Shown piece by piece: positions 4,963 through 11,546 of a DNA stretch of 13,000 nt. The position numbers and the translations under genes were made by a program. Each line of letters begins with the position of its first letter. Within the stretch, counting starts at the first letter, position 1. The DNA comes from Pseudomonadota bacterium (lineage in GTDB: Bacteria; Desulfobacterota; Desulfovibrionia; Desulfovibrionales; Desulfovibrionaceae): assembly GCA_023417745.1 (NCBI GenBank), contig JAEZEM010000148.1:1-13000 (forward strand). The letters run 5' to 3'. The notes below the pieces were generated by a model. The model saw nothing but the letters and a program-made list of their open reading frames with translations. It was not told the DNA's origin and searched no databases.

Positions 4963-6302
4963 CCAAGCACCGCCTCGACCGCATCCAGGGCGATGTCGGT
5001 CAGCTTGTCGATTTCTTCCAACGTAATCACGTAGGGCGGCATAAAATAGATCATGTCGCCGAGGTTTCGCAACCACGCGCCGCGCTTGATGGCTTCGCGG
5101 TAGATGCGAAAGCCCGTGCGGTCGCGTTCGTCAAAGGGCCGGCCGGCGGCCGGATCGGCGGCCAGAGACACGGCCGTGATCCAACCCGTGGAGCGGATGT
5201 CGGACACGTGCTTGTGTCCAGCGAACCGCTGCCGCACGGCGGCTTGCAGATGGGCGATCTTGGGCCGGTTGGCGGCGATGACGTCGTCTTGCTCGAAAAT
5301 GCGCAGGGTTTCGCAGGCGGCGGCGCAGGCCAGCGGATTGCCGGTGTAGCTGTGGCTGTGCAAAAACGCCTTGTCGTCGTGGTAGTCGTGGTAAAAGGCG
5401 TCGAACACGGCGTCGCCGGTCAGCACCACTGACAGCGGCAGCGTGCCGCTGGTGATGCCCTTGGACAGGCACATAAAATCGGGGGTGATGTCCGCCTGCT
5501 GGCAGGCGAACATGGTGCCCGTGCGCCCGAAACCCACGGCGATCTCGTCGGCGATGAGATGGCAGCCGGCGGCGGCCGTCGCCTGGCGCAACTTGGCCAG
5601 ATAGGCCGGCGGATGCATCCGAAAGCTCCCGGCGCACTGCACCAGCGGCTCGATGATGACGCCGGACAGTTCGCCCGCGTGGGCCTTGATGGCCGCTTCC
5701 ATGCCGCCAAAGCACTCGGCGTCGCAGCTCGCCCGATCAAGCCCCAGCGGACAGGCGTGGCACTCCGGGCCGGCCACTTCGATTTGCGGCACGACAAGGG
5801 GCGCAAACGGCGCGGCGTAGAGCCGGTCGCCGCACACGCCAAGGGCTCCGGCCGTTTCGCCGTGGTAGCCGTTGGACAGATAAATGAATTTGCACTTCTC
5901 GGGACGGCCGAGGTTGCGCCAGTAGGCGTGGCTCATCTTGAGCGCCGCTTCCACGGCGCAGGAGCCGTTGTCGGCGAAAAAGACGCGCGTAAGGTCTCCG
6001 GGGACCACGGCCAACAGCCGTTCGGCCAGCTCCTCGGCCGGGGCGTGGGTGCAGCCGGCGAAAATCACGTGTTCCAGGCGCGTGAGCTGCTCGGTCACGG
6101 CCCTGGCGATGCGCGGATTGGCGTGGCCAAAGAGGTTGACCCACCACGAGGAAATGGCGTCGATATAGGACTTTCCCTCACGGTCGTAGAGGTAAATCCC
6201 TTGACCCCAGTCGATAAAGACGGGAGGATGCTTCTCGTGGTCCTTCATCTGGGTGCATGGGTGCCAGATCCGCATGGCCGCCTTCCCGGAAACGTGAGAC
6301 AT
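4959..6302 (-). CDS. bioA: Adenosylmethionine-8-amino-7-oxononanoate aminotransferase
   Basis: BioA is the PLP enzyme converting KAPA to DAPA. The 447 residues include IWHPCTQMKDH (12-22), SSWWVNLFGHANP (51-63), NGYHGETAGALGVCG (144-158), ADEIAVGFGRTGTMFAC (251-267) and the PLP lysine K281 in LSKGITSGTLPLS. The C-terminus has LGDMIYFMPPYVI. A four-cysteine insert (C181, C184, C193, C197) is present, as in a BioA subgroup I recall outside the enterobacteria. The start at 6302 is preceded by AAGGA at seven bases, inside the divergent bioF. An alternative start at 6275 (MRIWHPC) has a GGAAGG site. The start codon overlaps that of bioF on the other strand. The stop overlaps the bioD start. Confidence 0.95.
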   Translation of the reverse strand: MSHVSGKAAMRIWHPCTQMKDHEKHPPVFIDWGQGIYLYDREGKSYIDAISSWWVNLFGHANPRIARAVTEQLTRLEHVIFAGCTHAPAEELAERLLAVVPGDLTRVFFADNGSCAVEAALKMSHAYWRNLGRPEKCKFIYLSNGYHGETAGALGVCGDRLYAAPFAPLVVPQIEVAGPECHACPLGLDRASCDAECFGGMEAAIKAHAGELSGVIIEPLVQCAGSFRMHPPAYLAKLRQATAAAGCHLIADEIAVGFGRTGTMFACQQADITPDFMCLSKGITSGTLPLSVVLTGDAVFDAFYHDYHDDKAFLHSHSYTGNPLACAAACETLRIFEQDDVIAANRPKIAHLQAAVRQRFAGHKHVSDIRSTGWITAVSLAADPAAGRPFDERDRTGFRIYREAIKRGAWLRNLGDMIYFMPPYVITLEEIDKLTDIALDAVEAVLG

Positions 6303-7479
6303 GAGCACATCCTTTTTCGGCAAATACATCGTGCCCGAAGCGGCGAAACTCCGCAATTCGGACAGCTACCGGACCATTCCGCCCGTGGACGACGGCGCGG
6401 CCCGGGAGGTTGTCTACTCCGGCGCGAAGCTACTTAACCTCGCCTCCAACAACTACCTCGGCCTGTCCCACCACCCGGACCTCATCGAGGCGTCCATGAA
6501 GGCCGTCACGCGCCACGGCTGTTCGTCCGGAGCCTCGCGGCTCATTACCGGCAACTTCGCCCTGGCCGAAACCCTGGAAGCGGAACTGGCCACCTTCAAA
6601 TACCAGGAAGCGGCCCTGGTCACCGGCAGCGGCTACGCCGCCAACTTGGCCGTGTTCACGTCCCTGGCCGACCGCCACACGGTCGTTTTTTCCGATCGCC
6701 TCAACCACGCCAGCATCATCGACGGCATCCTGCTCTCCGGCGCGCGGCTGGTGCGCTACAAGCACCTGGACATGGAGCATCTCTCCCGCCTGCTCGACCG
6801 CGAAGCCCTGGCCGAGAAAAAGATCATCGTCACGGACACGGTCTTCAGCATGGACGGCGACGTGGCCCCCTTAGCGCGATTGGTCGAGCTTGGCAAAGCC
6901 CACGGGGCGCTTGTCGTAGTGGACGAGGCCCACGCCATGGGCGTGCTCGGCCGGGGGCGCGGGCTGGTGGCGGCGCTTGGGCTGTCCGACGATGTGGACG
7001 TCCAGGTGGGCACCCTGAGCAAGGCGTTGGGGTCGCTTGGCGGCTACGTGGTCGCCCGGGTGGAGACCATTGAGCTTTTGCGCAACAAGGGCCGCTCGTT
7101 CATTTTTTCCACGGCCCTGCCGCCGGCCGTGCTGGCTGCCGGGCTAGCCGCCCTGCGCCACGTCAAGGCCAACCCCGGCCTTGGGGCGCGGCTCATGCGC
7201 ATCTCCAAGCAGGTTCGCGACCATCTCGACAGCCTGGGCTTTGACACCATGGGTTCGACCACCCAGATCATCCCGGTTTATTGCGGCCGAAACCGAGTCG
7301 CGCTGCATGCCCAGGCCCTGCTACGGGCCGAGGGCCTGCTCGTGGCCGCCGTGCGTCCGCCGACCGTGCCCCAGGGCACGGCCCGGCTGCGGCTGTCGCT
7401 GCGGGCCGATCTCACCGACGACGACCTCAAACACATCCGCCTCGGGTTTTCCAGGCTTCGGGTTTCCTTTTTCCCATGA
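6301..7479 (+). CDS. bioF: 8-amino-7-oxononanoate (KAPA) synthase
   Basis: BioF condenses pimeloyl-ACP (or -CoA) with alanine to give KAPA, using PLP. The 392 residues show the alpha-oxoamine synthase set: LNLASNNYLGLSHHP (45-59), GSGYAANLA (109-117), DRLNHASIIDG (132-142), VVVDEAHAMGVLG (205-217), Schiff-base K241 in GTLSKALGSLGGY, and RPPTVPQGTARLRLSL (352-367). An in-frame TGA two codons upstream makes ATG 6301 the first possible start, although its ribosome-binding site is weak. That ATG shares two bases with the bioA start on the other strand. The stop overlaps the next start as ATGA. It is first in a bioF-esterase-bioC operon. Confidence 0.95.
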   Translation: MSTSFFGKYIVPEAAKLRNSDSYRTIPPVDDGAAREVVYSGAKLLNLASNNYLGLSHHPDLIEASMKAVTRHGCSSGASRLITGNFALAETLEAELATFKYQEAALVTGSGYAANLAVFTSLADRHTVVFSDRLNHASIIDGILLSGARLVRYKHLDMEHLSRLLDREALAEKKIIVTDTVFSMDGDVAPLARLVELGKAHGALVVVDEAHAMGVLGRGRGLVAALGLSDDVDVQVGTLSKALGSLGGYVVARVETIELLRNKGRSFIFSTALPPAVLAAGLAALRHVKANPGLGARLMRISKQVRDHLDSLGFDTMGSTTQIIPVYCGRNRVALHAQALLRAEGLLVAAVRPPTVPQGTARLRLSLRADLTDDDLKHIRLGFSRLRVSFFP

Positions 7480-8075
7480 CGCAAACGGTTTTCTGCTCCG
7501 GCTTTGCCGGTCCCGAGGCGCTTTTTCCGGGCCTTTCGGGCCGGACACGTTTTGTCGCGCCGTTTCTGGACGGCGACGAGGCCTTGGTGGTCGGGCGACT
7601 TATGGAAGGCGGCGACGTGCTGGCCGGCTGGTCCACGGGCGCGCACATCATCCTCAAGCACGCCGCGGCCCTTTTCCCGCGCTATGGGCGCGTGGCGCTC
7701 CTCGCGCCGTTTCTGCGTTTCGCCGACTGCTATCCGGCCCGGGCCGTGCGGGCCATGGCCGCCGGCATGAAGGCCGATCCGGCCGAGACCATTGCGGCGT
7801 TTTGGCAAAACTGCGCCGTGGACGCGCCGCCGGTCTACGATCCGGCCTGGACCGGGGCGCTGACGGCGGGTCTGGACTATTTGCTGGCTTCCGAAGCGGC
7901 CGTGCCGGCCCTCGCCGCCGATCATGTGACGGTTGTCTCCGGCGCGGCCGACCGCATCGTACGGGCCTCGGCCGTGGCCAAGGTCCTGGCCGCCCTGCCC
8001 GGGGCGGCCCACAGCGTCCACCCTAGCGGCCACTGGCCGTGCCCAAAACTTCTGGAAGGGCTTCTCTGGTCATGA
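7476..8075 (+). CDS. Probable pimeloyl-ACP methyl ester esterase (BioG/BioH-like)
   Basis: This is a 199-residue alpha/beta-hydrolase. The nucleophile elbow is GWSTG with S53, the acid is probably D159 in SGAADRIV, and the base is H186 in PSGHWPCPK, which gives a complete Ser-Asp-His triad. GWSxG is the form seen in BioH and BioG. Lying between bioF and bioC, with ATGA overlaps at both ends, it is the natural candidate to cleave the methyl ester that BioC installs, releasing pimeloyl-ACP for BioF. It is shorter than E. coli BioH (about 256) because the cap region appears reduced to roughly 80-130. Which esterase family it belongs to (BioG, BioH or a separate type) cannot be settled by eye, so no symbol is given. 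Confidence 0.75.
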   Translation: MTQTVFCSGFAGPEALFPGLSGRTRFVAPFLDGDEALVVGRLMEGGDVLAGWSTGAHIILKHAAALFPRYGRVALLAPFLRFADCYPARAVRAMAAGMKADPAETIAAFWQNCAVDAPPVYDPAWTGALTAGLDYLLASEAAVPALAADHVTVVSGAADRIVRASAVAKVLAALPGAAHSVHPSGHWPCPKLLEGLLWS

Positions 8076-8842
8076 GCAGCCGCGACATCCGCCGCCGTTT
8101 CGACCGGGCCGGGGCCGGCTACGAAGGCGTGGCCGTGGTCCAGGCCCGGGTAGCCGAGGAGCTGGCCCGGCACTGCCCCGAGCGTCTGTCCGGCCGGGTG
8201 CTGGAGATCGGGGCCGGCAGCGGCCTGCTCACCCGCCTCCTCGCCCCGCGCCTTTTTGCCGCCGGCTCGGCGGACAGCCTCTATGTGGCCCTGGACCTCT
8301 CGCCCGGGATGCTGGCCCATGCCGCCATGCCGCCCGGCGTGGTCCGGCTGGCGGCCAATGGCGAGCAGGCCCCGCTTCGGCCCGGCAGCTTCGATTTCCT
8401 GGCCTCAGCCTCGGCCATGCACTGGTACGCCGATCCGGCCCGGTCGCTGGCCGCCAATCTGCGCTTGCTGCGGCCGGGCGGCCGTTTCGCCCTGGCCTTT
8501 TACCTGGAGGGAACGCTGTCGGAGCTGGACGAGGCCTCCCGGGCCACGGGCTTCGGCTCGGTCTACCCCATGCGACCGGAGAGCTGGTGGCGGCAGACGC
8601 TTGCCGCCATGCCGGGGATCGTCTGGGAGATGGAAACGGCGCGCCACACGGTGGTCCACGCCGACGTTCGGGAGATGCTGCGCAGCCTGCAAGGGGCCGG
8701 GGTCACCCACACGCCGTCAAAACGCGTGGCCAGCCCCGGGAAGTATCGAGAATTTGCGCGGTATTATCAGTCGCGCTTCGCCTGCGAGGGAGGCGTGGCG
8801 GCCGGGTACGTGACGGCGATGGCGACGGGCGAGGCTATTTGA
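8072..8842 (+). CDS. bioC: Malonyl-ACP O-methyltransferase
   Basis: BioC uses SAM to methylate the free carboxyl of malonyl-ACP, so that fatty acid synthesis can elongate it to pimeloyl-ACP methyl ester. The 256 residues open with RRRFDRAGAGYEGVAVVQ, the family's N-terminal signature. SAM motif I follows as VLEIGAGSGLLT, then ALDLSPGML and an SASAMHWYADP segment matching the BioC 'LQWC' region. The C-terminal GVTHTPSKR resembles the conserved GAN...R block of BioC. ATG 8072 overlaps the preceding stop (ATGA), so the upstream extension to 8039 is not needed. The last eight bases overlap the convergent gene ending at 8835. Confidence 0.88.
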   Translation: MSSRDIRRRFDRAGAGYEGVAVVQARVAEELARHCPERLSGRVLEIGAGSGLLTRLLAPRLFAAGSADSLYVALDLSPGMLAHAAMPPGVVRLAANGEQAPLRPGSFDFLASASAMHWYADPARSLAANLRLLRPGGRFALAFYLEGTLSELDEASRATGFGSVYPMRPESWWRQTLAAMPGIVWEMETARHTVVHADVREMLRSLQGAGVTHTPSKRVASPGKYREFARYYQSRFACEGGVAAGYVTAMATGEAI

Positions 8843-9014
8843 CCAGAGCAAGCAGTTTTTCGGCCACCGGGCTGAAAAACGCCACGGCCAAGGCGGTCAA
8901 TCCAATCAGGACCTTGACCATATTCTCCAGGCGGGCCAGACGGGCATTGACCTCGCCGCGAAACCGCTCAAGATCAGCCTTGGTCGCCACTTCCGCCAAC
9001 AGCGCGGACACCAT
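8835..9014 (-). CDS. Small coiled-coil protein with a C-terminal membrane segment
   Basis: The product is 59 residues. A charged helix (about 8-32, ATKADLERFRGEVNARLARLE) with coiled-coil character is followed by a hydrophobic stretch (33-48, VKVLIGLTALAVAFFS) and a short tail. Small 'ATKxDLxxFR' proteins of this design are common in bacteria, often near toxins, phage genes or membrane proteins, without a settled function. The start ATG (9014-9012) shares its A with the TAA stop of the upstream membrane-protein gene (TAATG), which implies translational re-initiation. The frame stays open to 9608, but that region overlaps the better-supported gene in another frame. The 3' end overlaps that of bioC by eight bases. 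Confidence 0.72.
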   Translation of the reverse strand: MVSALLAEVATKADLERFRGEVNARLARLENMVKVLIGLTALAVAFFSPVAEKLLALVK

Positions 9015-9463
9015 TACGCCAGCGTCCCCCGCTTCAATAACCGCCACGAATACCATACCACCAGCCCGAACATGCCGATGCCCAACCCCTGGGCGAGAAG
9101 CCCCTTGACGCTCGTCACCGCCGCCGGATCGGTGCGTATCCAGACCACGGCCGTGGAAAAGAGATTCAGGGAAAAGGCCAGGGCCAGCACGTTGACGGCC
9201 TGCTTTTTGAGCGAAAAGAGCATGGACACGCCAATAAGCGTCAGCCCGGCGTTGACGTAGCCGATGACCCGGTCCATGACCGAGAACTGGGCCAGATAGG
9301 CCTGCTGCTCCGGAGCCATGTCCACGCCGCCGGCGGCCACGAAAAACATGGCCACGATGACCTGGACGCTGCTGATCAGATAAAAGAAAAAGATGATCCA
9401 GACGAGCACCGGACGCTTGCGCCCGGACGCCGTCTCCTCGGCAGTGTTTTCCGTCTCGGCCAT
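9014..9463 (-). CDS. Four-helix membrane protein of unknown function
   Basis: The product is 149 residues from ATG 9463-9461, with a GGGAGG site five bases upstream. After a hydrophilic, acidic N-terminus (MAETENTAEETASGRKR) come four likely membrane segments: LVWIIFFFYLISSVQVIVAMFF, VIGYVNAGLTLIGVSMLFSL, VNVLALAFSLNLFSTAVVW and LGIGMFGLVVWYSWRLL. It ends in a basic RLLKRGTLA. No catalytic or transport motif was recognised. It is the first gene of a two-gene unit with the coiled-coil protein downstream (TAATG junction) and is divergent from the sigma-54 regulator, which could be its controller, though nothing in the sequence proves that. Confidence 0.75.
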   Translation of the reverse strand: MAETENTAEETASGRKRPVLVWIIFFFYLISSVQVIVAMFFVAAGGVDMAPEQQAYLAQFSVMDRVIGYVNAGLTLIGVSMLFSLKKQAVNVLALAFSLNLFSTAVVWIRTDPAAVTSVKGLLAQGLGIGMFGLVVWYSWRLLKRGTLA

Positions 9464-9485
9464 GTACGCCTCCCTGGTTGGCGGC

Positions 9486-9515
9486 AATGTACGCAACCTC
9501 CCGACCGGCCGTCAA
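9486..9515 (-). promoter_or_regulatory. Promoter-like -35/-10 pair for the leftward membrane-protein gene
   Basis: Read on the minus strand, TTGACG (9515-9510) and TACATT (9491-9486) are separated by 18 bases. Transcription would start near 9479, about 16 bases before the ATG, leaving room for the GGGAGG ribosome-binding site. This is the best sigma-70-like promoter in the divergent gap 9464-9619. On the other strand only a weak TCGACA (9562-9567) with TACAGC (9585-9590) was seen for the regulator gene. Confidence 0.5.
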
Positions 9516-9619
9516 ATCCCCTGGCCGCGCCCCGCACGCGTCCCCTCGGCGCGGCGGCGTCTCGACAAAACCGCCGCTTGGCTTTACAGCTTTATCGTTT
9601 GCCGACACAGGGAGGAGGC

Positions 9620-11041
9620 ATGGCCAAGATTCTCGTCATTGACGACGACACGCACATCCGCGAAGTCTGCAAGCTGGTCATCGAGGGCATGGGCCACGAG
9701 GTGACCGCCATGCCCAACCTGGCCAAGGGCCTCGACGCCCTGGACCGCGAATTTTACGACGTCCTTTATCTCGACGTCGACCTGCCCGACGGCAACGGGC
9801 TGATCGCCATCCCCAAGATCACCGAACGCGAACGCGCCCCGGAAGTCATCATCTTCACCGGCGCGAGCTACCCCAACGGCGCGGAACTGGCCATAAAAAA
9901 CGGGGCCTGGGACTATATCGAAAAGCCGGCCACGGCCGAGTCCATGACCCTGCCGCTCATTCGCGCCCTGCAGTACCGCAAGGAAAAATTCGCCCATCGC
10001 CCGCCCACCGTGGCCCTTAAACGCGAGGGCATCATCGGCGGCAGCCCGCGCGTGGCCAGCTGTCTTGATCTGGTGGCCCAGGCCGCCAACTCCGACGCCA
10101 ACACGCTCATTACCGGCGAGACCGGCACCGGCAAGGAACTCTTTGCCCGGGCCATCCACGACAACAGCGAACGGGCCGAGGGGCCGTTTGTGGTGGTGGA
10201 CTGCTCCAGCCTTACCGAAACGCTTATTGAATCCGTGCTCTTCGGCCATGCCAAGGGGGCCTTTACCGGGGCGGAGAAAAAGCAGGAGGGGCTGATCAAG
10301 CAGGCCGACAAGGGCACGCTATTCCTCGACGAAGTGGGCGAGCTGCCCTTTTCCCAGCAAAAAGCTTTCCTGCGCGTGCTCCAGGAGCGCCGCTTCCGGC
10401 CGGTTGGGGCCAAGGAAGAGGAGACCAGCGATTTCCGGCTGGTCGCCGCCACCAACAAGGATCTCGAAGCCCTGGTCGCGGCCGGCGTATTCCGCAACGA
10501 CCTGCTCTTTCGTCTGCGCACCATGCACATCAACATTCCGGCCCTGCGGCTTCGCGGCGAGGACATCCGAGGCTTAGCCATCCACTACATGAACGCCTTT
10601 TGCACGAAGTACAAAGTGCCGCTCAAGGGCTTTTCCCCGGAGTTCCTGGACAGCCTGGAAGAATACGACTGGCCGGGCAACGTGCGCGAGCTGGTCAACC
10701 TCATGGAAAACATCATCGTGCGCGCCCAGTACGAGCCCACGCTGTATCCCAAGCATTTGCCGTCGGAAATCCGCATCCGCATCATGAGCGGGCGGCTCAA
10801 GGACACCCCGGCCACGGTCCAGGACGTGGAGATGCTGCCCGTGGCCGAAGCCGGCGGAGCCGCCCCGGAGCTGGTGCTCACGCCCTTCGACGAATACAAA
10901 AAGGATGTGGAGCACCGCTATTTCAAGCTCCTCATGCAGACCGCCGGCGGCGACATCCACCGGGCCTGCGAACTGTCCGAGCTTGGCAAGCAGAGCCTGT
11001 ACCGCTACCTGCGCATCCACAGCATTCCGACCCGGACCTAA
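9620..11041 (+). CDS. Sigma-54-dependent response regulator (NtrC family)
   Basis: The 473-residue product has all three domains. The receiver domain (1-120) has D8-D10, phosphoacceptor D52 (YLDVDLPDG), T80 and K102. The AAA+ domain (about 138-370) has Walker A GETGTGKE (166-173), the sigma-54 contact loop GAFTGA (213-218), Walker B TLFLDEVGELP, the sensor and arginine region (FRNDLLFRLR) and WPGNVREL (351-358). The C-terminal Fis-type helix-turn-helix (about 436-470) is ACELSELGKQSLYRYLRIHSI. When phosphorylated it should activate sigma-54 promoters. No histidine kinase is adjacent, so it is an orphan in this window and its targets are unknown. GGAGGAGG sits directly before ATG 9620; an upstream in-frame start at 9578 has no such site. 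The 79-nt element follows ten bases after the stop. Confidence 0.94.
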   Translation: MAKILVIDDDTHIREVCKLVIEGMGHEVTAMPNLAKGLDALDREFYDVLYLDVDLPDGNGLIAIPKITERERAPEVIIFTGASYPNGAELAIKNGAWDYIEKPATAESMTLPLIRALQYRKEKFAHRPPTVALKREGIIGGSPRVASCLDLVAQAANSDANTLITGETGTGKELFARAIHDNSERAEGPFVVVDCSSLTETLIESVLFGHAKGAFTGAEKKQEGLIKQADKGTLFLDEVGELPFSQQKAFLRVLQERRFRPVGAKEEETSDFRLVAATNKDLEALVAAGVFRNDLLFRLRTMHINIPALRLRGEDIRGLAIHYMNAFCTKYKVPLKGFSPEFLDSLEEYDWPGNVRELVNLMENIIVRAQYEPTLYPKHLPSEIRIRIMSGRLKDTPATVQDVEMLPVAEAGGAAPELVLTPFDEYKKDVEHRYFKLLMQTAGGDIHRACELSELGKQSLYRYLRIHSIPTRT

Positions 11042-11051
11042 GGTCGCACGC

Positions 11052-11130
11052 CTTAAAAAATACGACGGTATTTTTTAAGGATGATAAATGGTTTTAGCCT
11101 GTTATTTACGAAACGTCCTATGCGCTTTTC
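11052..11130 (+). repeat. 79-nt AT-rich hairpin element, copy B
   Basis: The stem is perfect over 13 bp when 11051 is included: 11051-11063 with 11068-11080, loop GACG. The conserved TGGTTTT (11089-11095) and TGCGCTTTTC (11121-11130) blocks sit at the same distances from the stem as in copy A (2299-2377). The orientation relative to the flanking genes is the same. AAGGA-N6-ATG within it (11078-11091) mimics a gene start, but the frame ends after about 26 codons and copy A lacks the site, so no gene is called. Possible roles are terminator, operator or dispersed repeat. Confidence 0.7.
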
Positions 11131-11196
11131 GTGGGTTCGAACGAGGGTCGCGCCCCTTGTCGGCCGACCCGCAGTGATCACGCCACAGGAGCCGCC

Positions 11197-11532
11197 ATGA
11201 CCGCCGTCTTCGCCTACGTCACTACCCCGAGCGTCGAGGAAGCCGAACGCATCGGGGCCGCCCTGGTCGAGGAACGCCTGGCCGCCTGCGCCAATATCTT
11301 TCCGGGCATGCGTTCCGTCTACCGTTGGAAAGGGGTCATCGAAAACGCCAACGAAACCGTGCTCGTAGCCAAGACCCGGCAGTCCTTGGCCGAGGCGCTT
11401 ATCGGGCGGGTCAAGGACCTCCACTCCTACGAAGTCCCCTGCGTGGTCATTTTGCCCATCACCGACGGACTGCCCGATTTCCTGCGCTGGATCGACGACG
11501 AAACCGCGCCGCTAACCGACAACCCCGCATGA
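11197..11532 (+). CDS. cutA: Divalent-ion tolerance protein CutA
   Basis: The product is 111 residues, the usual length of CutA1, a small trimeric protein named for copper tolerance but of uncertain primary role. The typical pattern is present: YVTTPSVEEAERIGAALVEERLAACANI at the N-terminus, then MRSVYRWKGVIE, ETVLVAKT, and HSYEVPCVVILPITDG with FLRWID near the end. AGGAG lies five bases before ATG 11197. The leader holds a weak GGGTCG/CGACCC pairing (11145-11150 with 11165-11170). The downstream kinase gene follows closely with its ribosome-binding site abutting the cutA stop, so the two are probably co-transcribed. Confidence 0.94.
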   Translation: MTAVFAYVTTPSVEEAERIGAALVEERLAACANIFPGMRSVYRWKGVIENANETVLVAKTRQSLAEALIGRVKDLHSYEVPCVVILPITDGLPDFLRWIDDETAPLTDNPA

Positions 11533-11546
11533 AGGAGACACGCCCC

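Noticed and set aside
6230..6400. BirA operator in the bioA/bioF junction
   Set aside because: No TTGTNAACC-type inverted repeat with 14-15 base spacing was found by eye.
5559..6437. 292-codon plus-strand ORF opposite bioA
   Set aside because: No motif and low-complexity composition; bioA has complete catalytic motifs on the other strand.
8835..9608. 257-codon minus-strand ORF ending at 8835
   Set aside because: Only the last 59 codons look like a real protein. The rest overlaps the well-supported membrane-protein gene in another frame and reads as shadow sequence.
9541..9619. Sigma-54 promoter upstream of the response regulator
   Set aside because: TTGGC occurs at 9578-9582, but no GC lies at the required distance for a -24/-12 element.
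11090..11173. Short gene starting at the ATG inside copy B of the 79-nt element
   Set aside because: AAGGA precedes it, but the frame is short, has no recognisable protein features, and copy A lacks both the ATG and the ribosome-binding site.
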